Assembly (NCBI GenBank): GCA_000437855.1
Contig: FR902170.1
Location: 35,588-99,587 of the forward strand
From: Clostridium sp. CAG:567
Lineage (GTDB): Bacteria; Bacillota; Clostridia; TANB77; CAG-508
Direction of reading: 5' to 3'
Length of the DNA: 64,000 nt
The stretch's first letter is position 1, and every line of letters starts with the position of its first letter. Made by a program: the position numbers and the translations under genes. Under the pieces are notes generated by a model. It searched no databases, was not told the origin of the DNA, and worked only from the letters and a program-made list of their open reading frames with translations. Shown one piece after another: positions 8,400 through 16,470 of the stretch.

Positions 8400-9254
8400 A
8401 TGAAAATTGGAATTGCCTTATCTGGTGGAGGAATACGTGGAATAGCTCATGCAGGAGTATTAAAAGCACTTGAAGAAAATAATATTAAAATAGATGTTAT
8501 AGGAGGAACAAGTGCAGGAGGAATGGTTGCAAGCTTATATGCCATGGGAATTGAACCTGAAGAAATACATATATTATTTAAGAAACACGCAAAAGAGATA
8601 ATAGGGGTAAACAAAATGCCTTTTCTATCAAAATTATTAAAATATTCGTTCAATAAAAAAATGACACTTACAGGTTTTAATAATGGAGAAGCAATAGAAA
8701 AAGTATATAATAAAATAGCTGAAGAAAGAAAAATAGAAAAAATCAATCAGATTCAAATGCCGCTGGTAATTACTACAGTAGATATTATGAAGCCAAAGGA
8801 ATATATATTCACTAATAATATTCCTAGAAATGAAGAAGATAAATCAAAATATATTAAAGATGTTACAGTGGGAAAAGCAGTAAGAGCAAGTAGCAGTTTT
8901 CCGGCAGTATTTATGCCATGTAAAATTGACGAATATGCATTTATGGATGGAGGAGTTTTGGATAATGTACCAGTTGAAGAAGTAAGAAAACAAGGCGTAG
9001 ACAAGGTTTTGGCAGTGAAATTCGATGCAGATAAAATTGAGAAAGATAGCAACTTAATGGATATTGCAATGAAAACAATTGATATTATGGGAAATAAAAT
9101 ATCTGAAGAAAGTTTAAAGAAAAGTGATTATGTATTAAATGTATATACAGATAAAGTTGGATTGTTAGACATAAAAAAATTAGACAAATGTTATGAATAT
9201 GGATATCAAAGTGTGATGAAAAATATAAATGAAATAAAAAAAGCGCTACAATAA
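8400..9254 (+). CDS. Patatin-like phospholipase (RssA family)
   Basis: The protein has the patatin Ser-Asp dyad: oxyanion loop GGGIRG at residues 9-14, nucleophile elbow GTSAG at 36-40 and the DGG motif in FMDGGVLDNVP. It is 284 residues, with no signal peptide, so a cytoplasmic or membrane-peripheral lipid acyl hydrolase is expected. The closest named group is the RssA/YchK-like bacterial patatins. The RBS is GGAGAATGTT. It is flanked by terminators on both sides and appears monocistronic. The natural substrate is unknown. Confidence 0.9.
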   Translation: MKIGIALSGGGIRGIAHAGVLKALEENNIKIDVIGGTSAGGMVASLYAMGIEPEEIHILFKKHAKEIIGVNKMPFLSKLLKYSFNKKMTLTGFNNGEAIEKVYNKIAEERKIEKINQIQMPLVITTVDIMKPKEYIFTNNIPRNEEDKSKYIKDVTVGKAVRASSSFPAVFMPCKIDEYAFMDGGVLDNVPVEEVRKQGVDKVLAVKFDADKIEKDSNLMDIAMKTIDIMGNKISEESLKKSDYVLNVYTDKVGLLDIKKLDKCYEYGYQSVMKNINEIKKALQ

Positions 9255-9280
9255 CTGTGAACTTTTGCAATATATATAAT

Positions 9281-9320
9281 AAAAAGTGATGTAATTTAAA
9301 AATGTTACATCACTTTTTTA
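9281..9320. terminator. Bidirectional terminator
   Basis: AAAAAGTGATGTAA and TTACATCACTTTTTT flank a ~10-base loop between the convergent patatin and bactofilin-like genes. Confidence 0.85.
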
Positions 9321-9323
9321 TAA

Positions 9324-10466
9324 TTATTTATTTTCAACTTTTTCAAGAGTTTCTTTTTTTACAAATAAAGAAAATACAAATATTCCTAATCCGAAAACAA
9401 CAGTGAAAATTGAAATATATCCTCCAATATATGGAATTTGTTGTAATAACCATAGCACTGCCACTGAAGCAATAGAAAGTAAAATAAATTTGCCTTTAGT
9501 TTTATTTTTTAATTTATTTGCAAAGTAGTTTCCAATTGCCATTCCTAAAATTGAAATAGTAATAGAAATAATCAATAGATAAACTATTAATAAAGCTAAT
9601 CCAACATAAGTTAAAAATCCTGTTATAAGTAAGAAAATTGATAAAAATGGAATAATTAATAATGATATAATTCCAATTGTAGCAGTTATGAATGATTTTT
9701 TGCTCATGCTATAAGTAGCTTTTTTAGCAAATCCTGGAGTAATGAATGTAGCTAATGCAATTACAACAACAGCATATAATAATAATGCAATGAAGCTTGT
9801 AATGTATTTTTGAACAAGTTCAGCAGTTGTTGGTTCTTCATGAGTAATTTTTGAGAAATTTATATTACCTACAATAATTCCGTCAGGAATTTCTAATTCT
9901 TCTTGAGCTGAATAATAAAAATCTCTACCAACTAAGTTTTGAGATTTATCTGCAAATGAAAAAGAACCTGCTATATATAAATCTCTTCCAACTTTTCCTT
10001 CAAAAGATGAATTAGATGAGTATAATTTTAAATCTCTTGCAATAAATGCATTTTTTGACAATGTAAATTCTCTAGATAAAACATAAACATCATTAATAGA
10101 ACCATTTATTGTAATTTGTTGAGCAATAGCAAATAGATTGCCAGATATTACTGCACTATCCTCAACAACTAAAGATTCTGCTAATACAAACAAATCACCA
10201 CTAACATGACCAGAAATAGTAACTTTTGTACCAAATAAAAAAGAATTTCCATTTATAGAGCCATTTAATAATAGTGAACTACCTCTTTCATATACATCTC
10301 CATTTGTATCTGAAATAGATATAGGTTGCTCTTCAACTTTTGCTGAAGATGTTGTAGCCAATACATTATTTTCTTGATCTGCAACTGAATCTTGAGCCAT
10401 ACAAACAGAAGAAAATACTGTTAGCAAAATAGAAATTAAACATATAATTTTAAATGTTTTTTTCAT
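9324..10466 (-). CDS. Secreted/membrane protein with bactofilin-like beta-helix and C-terminal membrane helices
   Basis: The protein (380 residues) has a Sec signal peptide (residues 1-24, cut near VCMAQ), then an extracytoplasmic stretch (~55-205) of short repeats such as GSINGNSFLFGTKVTISGHV and GDLFVLAESLVVEDSAVISG, which looks like the right-handed beta-helix of polymer-forming (bactofilin-like) proteins. Four or five membrane helices follow (~215-365). The combination of beta-helix and membrane bundle is known from clostridial proteins annotated only as polymer-forming cytoskeletal-like. AAGGAGG is the RBS. It lies downstream of nth on the same strand with a 57-base gap. Its function is not known. 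Confidence 0.7.
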   Translation of the reverse strand: MKKTFKIICLISILLTVFSSVCMAQDSVADQENNVLATTSSAKVEEQPISISDTNGDVYERGSSLLLNGSINGNSFLFGTKVTISGHVSGDLFVLAESLVVEDSAVISGNLFAIAQQITINGSINDVYVLSREFTLSKNAFIARDLKLYSSNSSFEGKVGRDLYIAGSFSFADKSQNLVGRDFYYSAQEELEIPDGIIVGNINFSKITHEEPTTAELVQKYITSFIALLLYAVVVIALATFITPGFAKKATYSMSKKSFITATIGIISLLIIPFLSIFLLITGFLTYVGLALLIVYLLIISITISILGMAIGNYFANKLKNKTKGKFILLSIASVAVLWLLQQIPYIGGYISIFTVVFGLGIFVFSLFVKKETLEKVENK

Positions 10467-10523
10467 AAAAAACCTCCTTAATAATTGTAAGATTAATATA
10501 TAACATTTATACTATAAAGTCAA

Positions 10524-11150
10524 TTATTTAAATGACTTACATAAATTATTAATACAACAATTTTCACAATTAGGATTTTGAGCTTTACAAACATGTCTGC
10601 CATGTAAAACCAAAATATGATTTGCATCAACATAATATTCTTTTGGAAATATTTTTAATAAATCCTTTTCGATTTTTTCTGGTTCTTTTTCGCTTGAAAA
10701 TCCAATACGATTAGAAAGTCTTTTAACATGAGTATCAACTGCAATTCCTTGAGGATTGTTAAAAGCTTCAAGCATTATTACATTAGCACTTTTTCGACCT
10801 ATACCAGGAATAGACATTAGTTCTTCCATTGTACATGGAACATTACCATTGAAATCGTTTATAATTTTTTGAGAAGCAAGTTTTAAATTCTTGGCTTTAT
10901 TTCTATAAAAGCCACATGAATGAATCATTTTTTCAATATTTTCTATTGGTAAATTTGCAAAATCCTCTGGGGTGTTGTATGTTGGAAAAATTTCTGCAGT
11001 TACTTTATTAACTCTTTCGTCAGTGCATTGAGCTGAAAGTGCAACTGCAACAAGAATCTCAAAAGGTGAGTTAAAGTTCAAACTACATTTAGCATTAGGA
11101 TATTCCTTCTTTAATAATTCAAAAATTTTTATAACTATATCTTTTTTCAT
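10524..11150 (-). CDS. nth: Endonuclease III (DNA glycosylase/AP lyase)
   Basis: This 208-residue base-excision repair enzyme removes oxidised pyrimidines and cuts the abasic site. It shows the helix-hairpin-helix MSIPGIGRKSANVIM with the catalytic Lys, the catalytic Asp in AVDTHVKRLSNRIG, and the C-terminal [4Fe-4S] ligand pattern C-x6-C-x2-C-x5-C in CKAQNPNCENCCINNLC. Length is typical. It is upstream of the bactofilin-like gene on the minus strand. Confidence 0.95.
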   Translation of the reverse strand: MKKDIVIKIFELLKKEYPNAKCSLNFNSPFEILVAVALSAQCTDERVNKVTAEIFPTYNTPEDFANLPIENIEKMIHSCGFYRNKAKNLKLASQKIINDFNGNVPCTMEELMSIPGIGRKSANVIMLEAFNNPQGIAVDTHVKRLSNRIGFSSEKEPEKIEKDLLKIFPKEYYVDANHILVLHGRHVCKAQNPNCENCCINNLCKSFK

Positions 11151-11290
11151 AAACTAAAATCCTTTACTTATATATATACATATTAAAACATAAAAACAAA
11201 AAAATTACAAATATAACTAAGAACATAAAATGGTAACAAAATTAAATAAATAATAATATAATATACAAAAGAGAAGAGGAGGTAATAACG

Positions 11291-11440
11291 ATGTTTTGCG
11301 CATTGAAAAAAACAATTGGTGTATGTCTTATAGGCTTAGGAATAGGAATATTACTTGTTTTATTACTTCCAATATCAGGTTGGCTATTTACAATAGGTCT
11401 ATTAATTGTAATCGTTGGTCTAATGTGGTTATCATGTTAA
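11291..11440 (+). CDS. Small hydrophobic protein upstream of spoVM (49 aa)
   Basis: The sequence reads MFCALKKTIGVCLIGLGIG followed by a hydrophobic run LLVLLLPISGWLFTIGLLI and ends in WLSC. It consists of two short membrane segments. AGAGGAGGTAATAACG is a very strong RBS, and the stop lies 19 bases before the spoVM start, so the two are cotranscribed. I recall similar ~50-residue proteins in other clostridia but no assigned function. The link to spoVM suggests a role in the forespore or mother-cell membrane. Confidence 0.65.
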   Translation: MFCALKKTIGVCLIGLGIGILLVLLLPISGWLFTIGLLIVIVGLMWLSC

Positions 11441-11459
11441 GAAGGAGAGTGGATAGTAA

Positions 11460-11537
11460 ATGACGATTGTTGTGAAAAAAGTTCCAAAATGTTTAAGAGG
11501 TATTGTTAAATTACTATTTGGAATAAAAGAAAAATGA
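11460..11537 (+). CDS. spoVM: Stage V sporulation protein M (25 aa)
   Basis: The predicted peptide runs MTIVVKKVPKCLRGIVKLLF and ends GIKEK. It aligns along its whole length with the 26-residue B. subtilis SpoVM, sharing the K-x-PK-x-L-x-GIV-(R/K)-x-(M/L)-(L/F)-G core. SpoVM is an amphipathic helix that marks the convex forespore membrane and recruits SpoIVA to start coat assembly. AAGGAGAG lies 10 bases upstream. The convergent neighbour rpmB is the same as in B. subtilis, which supports the call. Short genes like this are usually missed by automatic callers. Confidence 0.9.
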   Translation: MTIVVKKVPKCLRGIVKLLFGIKEK

Positions 11538-11542
11538 CACAC

Positions 11543-11578
11543 AAAAAAGAGGCTATTGTTTACATAGCCTTATTTTTT
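11543..11578. terminator. Bidirectional terminator between spoVM and rpmB
   Basis: AAAAAAGAGGCTAT and ATAGCCTTATTTTTT form a stem with A and T tracts on either side, serving both convergent genes. Confidence 0.8.
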
Positions 11579-11599
11579 ATGTATATTACAACTCACAAA

Positions 11600-11797
11600 C
11601 TAAGCTCTAGCAACTTTCCCAGAACGTAAGCATTTTGCACAAGCGTGTATTGTTTGAGTTTCACCATTAACAACAGCTTTAACTGTTCTTAAGTTTGGTT
11701 TAAAAGCTCTAGTTGTTCTTCTACTAATGTGAGAACGAGCAATACTAAGTTTGTTTCCATGAGCTAATGATTTTCCACAAATATCACATTTTGCCAT
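11600..11797 (-). CDS. rpmB: 50S ribosomal protein L28
   Basis: The protein (65 residues) starts MAKCDICGKSLAHGN and keeps the L28 core SHISRRTTRAFKPNLR. Two CxxC pairs (CDIC, CAKC) make it the zinc-binding C+ type. AGGAGGTGCAG is the RBS. It is monocistronic, with its own promoter and terminator, and is convergent with spoVM. Confidence 0.95.
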   Translation of the reverse strand: MAKCDICGKSLAHGNKLSIARSHISRRTTRAFKPNLRTVKAVVNGETQTIHACAKCLRSGKVARA

Positions 11798-11840
11798 TGA
11801 ACTGCACCTCCTATGTGAAATCTAAAATTGACTAAGTATA

Positions 11841-11869
11841 AGTTTAACACATATTGCAATAAAATACAA
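11841..11869 (-). promoter_or_regulatory. Promoter of rpmB
   Basis: On the minus strand TTGTAT (11869-11864) and TAAACT (11846-11841) are 17 bases apart, about 45 bases upstream of rpmB. Confidence 0.65.
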
Positions 11870-11930
11870 GTGTTTTGTGAAAATTCATAACAAAAGTTAC
11901 CAGAAGAAGCTATTATTACTAGTAATTTTA

Positions 11931-12623
11931 TTATGTATTAATTAAATCTTTAATAACTTCGCTAGCTAAAACTAAACCAGCAACAGACGGAACAAAACTA
12001 ATGCTGGCAGGAGTTCTTTTATTAGTTTCATCAAAACGTTTTGGCTCTTCTTTAGAATAAACCACCTTTAAATGTTTAATACCACGCTTACTAAGTTCTT
12101 TTCTCATAACTTTAGCCAATGGACATACTGAAGTTTTTGAGATGTCAGAAATTTCGAATTTTGTAGGATCTAATTTATTTCCAGTTCCCATAGAGCAAAT
12201 AATAGGAATTTTACGTTTAAAACATTCTTCTACTAAATTGATTTTAGAAGTAACACAATCAATTGCATCAATTACATAATCAAAATTGGTATTTAAAATT
12301 TCATCTGCATGTGAAGCATCATAAAACATTTGATATGTAGTTACTCTTAAGGTAGGATTTATTCTAAGTAGTCTTTCTTTTTCAACTTCAACTTTAGGCA
12401 TTCCGATAGTGGTAGTATCTGCAATAAGCTGACGATTTATATTTGTAATATCAACAACATCTTTATCAATTAAAGTAAGAGAGCCAACTCCACTACGTGC
12501 TAAGGCTTCAATTACATAAGAACCGACACCACCACAGCCAAATACTGCAACATGAGATTTTTTTAATTTAGATATATTGTCTATTCCAATTAAATATTCA
12601 GTTCTATTAAGCCAATTATTCAT
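11931..12623 (-). CDS. tcdA: tRNA threonylcarbamoyladenosine dehydratase (TcdA, ThiF/E1-like)
   Basis: This E1-like enzyme uses ATP to cyclise t6A to ct6A at tRNA position 37. It has the nucleotide-binding GCGGVGSYVIEALARSG (residues ~29-45), DKDVVDITNINRQ, DAIDCVTSKINL, and the TcdA-specific SMGTGNKLDPTKFEISDI and SVCPLAKVMRKEL. It is 230 residues, close to normal. It is monocistronic on the minus strand. MoeB/ThiF are distant alternatives, but the C-terminal half is diagnostic of TcdA. Confidence 0.92.
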   Translation of the reverse strand: MNNWLNRTEYLIGIDNISKLKKSHVAVFGCGGVGSYVIEALARSGVGSLTLIDKDVVDITNINRQLIADTTTIGMPKVEVEKERLLRINPTLRVTTYQMFYDASHADEILNTNFDYVIDAIDCVTSKINLVEECFKRKIPIICSMGTGNKLDPTKFEISDISKTSVCPLAKVMRKELSKRGIKHLKVVYSKEEPKRFDETNKRTPASISFVPSVAGLVLASEVIKDLINT

Positions 12624-12731
12624 TTTTTATACTCCATTTTAATAATTTAAAAACTTTATTTTAACAGTAATATTATAGCATTTTATAAAAATAACTGTCA
12701 ACATGTTCCGAACAAAAATTTGTAAAAATGC

Positions 12732-12759
12732 TTGCAAATTTTTTATTTTATGATAAAAT
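12732..12759 (+). promoter_or_regulatory. Promoter of ruvA
   Basis: TTGCAA (12732-12737), 16 bases and TAAAAT (12754-12759), with an extended -10 TGA just before it. The ruvA start is 28 bases downstream. Confidence 0.65.
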
Positions 12760-12787
12760 GTGTTTGATGTAAAAAAGGAGAGTAAAA

Positions 12788-13405
12788 ATGTTAGCATATA
12801 TTAAAGGAATTTTAGAAATTAAAACAAAAGGATATATAGTAGTAGAAGCAGGTGGATTAGGTTATAAAATATTTATGCCAGAATCTACAATAGCAAAGAC
12901 TGGAAATATTGGAGATAAAGTACAAATACATACATTTATGAGAGTTAGAGAAGATGATGTTAGCTTATATGGCTTTTTAACAAATGAAGAATTGCGTATG
13001 TTTGAATTATTATTAAGTGTTAGCGGAATAGGTGCAAAAGGTGCATTAGGAATATTATCTAATATAACACCATCACAATTTGCACTAGCAGTTATATCAA
13101 ACGATGTAGCAATATTAAAAAAAGTGCCGGGAATTGGACCTAAAACAGCTCAAAGGGCAATATTAGAATTAAAAGATAAATTGAAAAAAGACCAAGAAAT
13201 AGCAGTTGCAGAAGGAGAAGAGGCTTCAAATATTGAAAAAGTTATAAAAGAGGATGAAAAGGTTGCAGAAGCAATAAGTGCATTACAAGTGCTTGGTTAT
13301 AGCAAACGTGAAATAGTAGAAGCATTACAAAATGTAGAATTAACTTCATTATCAGTAGAAGATATTATACGAAAAGGACTTGCTAACTTATCTAAGAAAT
13401 TATAA
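12788..13405 (+). CDS. ruvA: Holliday junction helicase subunit RuvA
   Basis: RuvA is a tetramer that binds four-way DNA junctions and loads RuvB. The protein (205 residues) has the N-terminal OB fold MLAYIKGILEIKTKGYIVV, two helix-hairpin-helix motifs (LLLSVSGIGAKGALGIL, KKVPGIGPKTAQRAILEL) and the C-terminal RuvB-binding domain (AISALQVLGYSKREIVEAL). The neighbour here is rarA, not ruvB. AAGGAG is the RBS. The stop codon overlaps the left arm of a long inverted repeat. Confidence 0.95.
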   Translation: MLAYIKGILEIKTKGYIVVEAGGLGYKIFMPESTIAKTGNIGDKVQIHTFMRVREDDVSLYGFLTNEELRMFELLLSVSGIGAKGALGILSNITPSQFALAVISNDVAILKKVPGIGPKTAQRAILELKDKLKKDQEIAVAEGEEASNIEKVIKEDEKVAEAISALQVLGYSKREIVEALQNVELTSLSVEDIIRKGLANLSKKL

Positions 13406-13590
13406 TAGTAATATAATGTTTTTATAATATTTATATTATATTAATTTACTCGGCACGTCGCTTGCACTTTGAATATATTTTTTCTCGACTAAAGCACGAA
13501 AAAATATATGTCAAAGTCGCTGTACCTACTCTAAAAATATTAATTTTAAAATTTATTTATAATAATATAGTAAAACATTATATTACTATT
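13404..13590. repeat. Long intercistronic hairpin element (copy 1)
   Basis: Perfect 19-base arms (13404-13422 and 13572-13590, starting AATAGTAATATAATG) enclose a second 12-base perfect stem (ATATATTTTTTC 13473-13484 with 13498-13509). The interior holds GTCGCTGTACCTACTCTAA, shared with the element after whiA. The left arm begins inside the ruvA stop codon. The stretch 13406-13620 contains no gene. Confidence 0.8.
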
Positions 13591-13620
13591 AATAATAAAG
13601 AATAAAAGGAGCTTTGAACA

Positions 13621-14862
13621 ATGGACATGAGTAAACCACTTGCTTATAGAATGAGTCCAAAAACATTAGATGGCTATGTAGGGCAAGAACACATTTTAGG
13701 AAAAGATAAAATTTTATATCGTACAATAAAAGCAGATAGATTATCTAGTATTATACTTTGGGGGCCACCTGGATGTGGTAAAACTTCACTTGCTAGAGTT
13801 ATTAGTAATACAACGAAATGTAAGTTTTTAAAAATAAATGCGGTAACATCAGGAATATCAGATATAAAAAATGCGGTTGAAACAGCACAAAATGCTTTGT
13901 TAAACCCATCTGGAAAATGTATTTTATTTATAGACGAAATTCATCGTTTTAATAAATTACAACAAGACGCATTACTTCCTTATGTGGAAAATGGAACTAT
14001 AATTTTAATAGGAGCTACTACAGAAAATCCATATTTTGAAGTAAATAAAGCTTTAATATCAAGATCAATGGTATTTCATTTACAACCACTAAAAGATGAA
14101 GACATATTTAAAGTATTAAAAAAATCTTTAACATCTGAGGACGGATTAGGAAATTACAACATAAAAATAGAAGATAGTACATTAAAAAAACTTGCAATAA
14201 CATCTGGTGGAGATGTAAGAACCGCTTTAAATGGGTTAGAAGTTGCAGTTTTGACAACTCAAATGGACTCGAATGGAATAATAAATATTACAGATGAAAT
14301 ATTAAAAGAATGTGTACAAACAAGAAAAGCTGTATTTGATAAAAAAGGTGATAGTCATTATGATAATATTAGTGCATTTATAAAATCAATGCGTGGTAGT
14401 GACGTTGATGCTGCATTATTTTACTTGGCAAGAGCATTAAATGCAGGTGAGGACCCTGTATTTATGGCAAGAAGAATAGTTATAGCAGCTGCAGAAGATG
14501 TTGGAATGGCAAATCCAAATGCATTAGTAGTAGCAACATCAGCAATGCAAGCAGTAACTATGGTAGGAATGCCAGAAGCCAGAATTATTTTAGCAGAAGC
14601 AACAGTTTATGTTGCAACATCAAAAAAATCAAATGCTGCTTATTTAGGAATTAATAAAGCATTAGAAGATGTTGCTAATAAAGACACTGGAACAATACCA
14701 ATGCACATTAGAAATGCACCTGCAGAAGGAATGTCAAAAGAAGGATATGGAGTAGGTTATAAATATCCACATGATTATCCAAACCATTGGGTAGAACAAC
14801 AATACTTGCCAGATAAAATGTTAGGTACGAAATATTATATAAAAGATGATACAGTTGAATAA
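13621..14862 (+). CDS. rarA: Replication-associated recombination protein A (RarA/MgsA AAA+ ATPase)
   Basis: The 413-residue AAA+ clamp-loader-like ATPase acts at stalled forks. It begins PLAYRMSPKTLDGYVGQEHI, has Walker A GPPGCGKT (~46-53), Walker B LFIDEIHRFN, sensor 1 IGATTENPYF and the RarA C-terminal tetramerisation region ending in KYPHDYPNHWVEQQYLPD. That C-terminal part separates it from RuvB and DnaX. AAAGGAG lies nine bases before the ATG. It follows ruvA across the hairpin element. Confidence 0.95.
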   Translation: MDMSKPLAYRMSPKTLDGYVGQEHILGKDKILYRTIKADRLSSIILWGPPGCGKTSLARVISNTTKCKFLKINAVTSGISDIKNAVETAQNALLNPSGKCILFIDEIHRFNKLQQDALLPYVENGTIILIGATTENPYFEVNKALISRSMVFHLQPLKDEDIFKVLKKSLTSEDGLGNYNIKIEDSTLKKLAITSGGDVRTALNGLEVAVLTTQMDSNGIINITDEILKECVQTRKAVFDKKGDSHYDNISAFIKSMRGSDVDAALFYLARALNAGEDPVFMARRIVIAAAEDVGMANPNALVVATSAMQAVTMVGMPEARIILAEATVYVATSKKSNAAYLGINKALEDVANKDTGTIPMHIRNAPAEGMSKEGYGVGYKYPHDYPNHWVEQQYLPDKMLGTKYYIKDDTVE

Positions 14863-14863
14863 A

Positions 14864-14895
14864 AAAATACCAGATTAAAATTAATCTGGTATTTT
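14864..14895. terminator. Bidirectional terminator after rarA
   Basis: AAAATACCAGATTAA and TTAATCTGGTATTTT form a near-perfect stem between the convergent rarA and SPFH genes. Confidence 0.85.
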
Positions 14896-14898
14896 ATA

Positions 14899-15801
14899 TT
14901 ATTTTTTATCTTTAATAACTTCTGTAATAGCACCTAAACTGCTTAATGTATTTGTTGCTTCAAATGGAATAAATACTTTATTAGCTTCTCCATTAGCAAC
15001 TTCTTTTAAAGTTTCTAATGATTTTAATTGAACTAATTTTTCATCAGGTTTAGCTTTCATCATTGCATCATAAACCATGTGAATTTCTTGTGCTTTAGCT
15101 TCAGCAACTTGTTTTATAGCTTCAGCCTCACCAATTGCTCTTCTTATTTTAGCTTCTTTGTCAGCCTCAGCCTCTAAAATAGCAGCTTCTTTTTTACCTT
15201 CTGCTAAAGTAATAGCAGATTGTCTTTCACCTTCAGCTTGTAAAATTAAAGCTCTTTTATTTCTCTCAGCATTCATTTGTTTTTCCATTGCATCTCTAAT
15301 GTCTGCTGGAGGAGTAATATCTTTAATTTCAACTCTATCAACTTTACAACCCCATTGATCTGTTGCTTCATCAAGAATAACTCTTAATCTATCGTTAATA
15401 GCATCTCTAGAACTAAATGTATCATCTAAGTCCATTTTACCAACAATATCACGAATTGTAGTAATTGCAAGGTATTCAATACCTTTCTTTAAATTTTGAA
15501 TTTCATAAACTGCTCTTGCAGGATCTGTAATTTTGTAGAACACAACAGTATCAATAGTGATAGTAACGTTATCTTGAGTAATAACACCTTGTGGTGGAAT
15601 ATCCATTGTTTGTTGTTTTAAACTTACTATGCTACGTACATGGTCTACAAATGGAATAATAACTGTAAGACCGGCATCAGCTACTTTATGAAATTTACCA
15701 AGTCTTTCAATAATATAAACTTCAGATTGTTTTACTACTTTAATTGTATTAAATGCAATAATTAAAATAATAACTAATAATGCGATTAAAACCCACAACA
15801 T
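14899..15801 (-). CDS. SPFH/stomatin-family membrane protein
   Basis: The protein (300 residues) has one N-terminal membrane helix (MLWVLIALLVIILIIAF) and then the SPFH/Band 7 domain: VKQSEVYIIERLGKFH, VSLKQQTMDIPPQGVITQDN, YFKITDP-like YKITDPARAVY, and an Ala/Glu-rich coiled coil EAEADKEAKIRRAIGEAEA that drives oligomerisation. It resembles QmcA/stomatin rather than HflK/HflC. The NfeD-family gene lies directly upstream on the same strand, the standard SPFH-NfeD partnership in membrane microdomains. Confidence 0.92.
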   Translation of the reverse strand: MLWVLIALLVIILIIAFNTIKVVKQSEVYIIERLGKFHKVADAGLTVIIPFVDHVRSIVSLKQQTMDIPPQGVITQDNVTITIDTVVFYKITDPARAVYEIQNLKKGIEYLAITTIRDIVGKMDLDDTFSSRDAINDRLRVILDEATDQWGCKVDRVEIKDITPPADIRDAMEKQMNAERNKRALILQAEGERQSAITLAEGKKEAAILEAEADKEAKIRRAIGEAEAIKQVAEAKAQEIHMVYDAMMKAKPDEKLVQLKSLETLKEVANGEANKVFIPFEATNTLSSLGAITEVIKDKK

Positions 15802-15843
15802 AATAAAAATCCTCCTTAAAAATATATAAATAAATATTAATGA

Positions 15844-16299
15844 CTAAACTTTTTGTTCAATTTTTAAATTAGTAAGGTCAGTTGAAACTACAGCTTTTAC
15901 ACCGTCGATATTTAAAATTAATACTTCAGTTCCCTCACTAATGATTTCTTCGTTAGTAGATTTTGCAGTCCATACCTGACCATCTATTTTAATTTGACCA
16001 ACTCCTAAAGTTGGATTGATTTCTTTGATAACAATTGCCTTTTTACCAATAATAGAAAAGGCATTAGTAACCAAAGTATTATCAGTTTTTGCAAGTTTTT
16101 TTGCTAAAGGTCTTGTTAAAAAAATAAATAATACAGATGTAACTACAAATACTGCGGTTTGAATAATTATGTTATCAGTAAAAAAGCTGGTCAGCATAGC
16201 ACATAAACTACCTAAACTTAACCAAAAGATCAGAAAGCCTACAGTAGCTATTTCGGCAATAACAAAAATACCTGCTAAAATTAACCAAAAATACCACAT
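15844..16299 (-). CDS. NfeD family membrane protein
   Basis: The 151-residue short-form NfeD has three or four membrane helices in residues 1-75 and a C-terminal OB-fold domain (~85-148: AFSIIGKKAIVIKEINPTLG, GQIKIDGQVWTAKS). Short NfeD proteins partner with SPFH/stomatin proteins, and the SPFH gene follows after 42 bases. AAAGGAG is the RBS. Confidence 0.9.
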   Translation of the reverse strand: MWYFWLILAGIFVIAEIATVGFLIFWLSLGSLCAMLTSFFTDNIIIQTAVFVVTSVLFIFLTRPLAKKLAKTDNTLVTNAFSIIGKKAIVIKEINPTLGVGQIKIDGQVWTAKSTNEEIISEGTEVLILNIDGVKAVVSTDLTNLKIEQKV

Positions 16300-16387
16300 A
16301 AATAATTCTCCTTTAATCTTATAACATCTTTATTATACTATATTCTAAAGCAAAATGGAATATGTTTTTTAAAAAAAATGTAACATC

Positions 16388-16416
16388 TTGCCAATTTTTA
16401 TCTTTTGTGATATAAC
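16388..16416 (+). promoter_or_regulatory. Promoter of the UDP-sugar pyrophosphorylase-glmU operon
   Basis: TTGCCA (16388-16393), 17 bases, TATAAC (16411-16416), preceded by TGTGA. Confidence 0.65.
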
Positions 16417-16470
16417 AATAATCAAATACAAGGTATTCTGAATAATATATAATACTGAGGTGGGATAGGA

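Noticed and set aside
13441..13540. CRISPR or tandem repeat array in the ruvA-rarA gap
   Set aside because: The repeats are inverted, not direct and evenly spaced; the segment is a nested hairpin.
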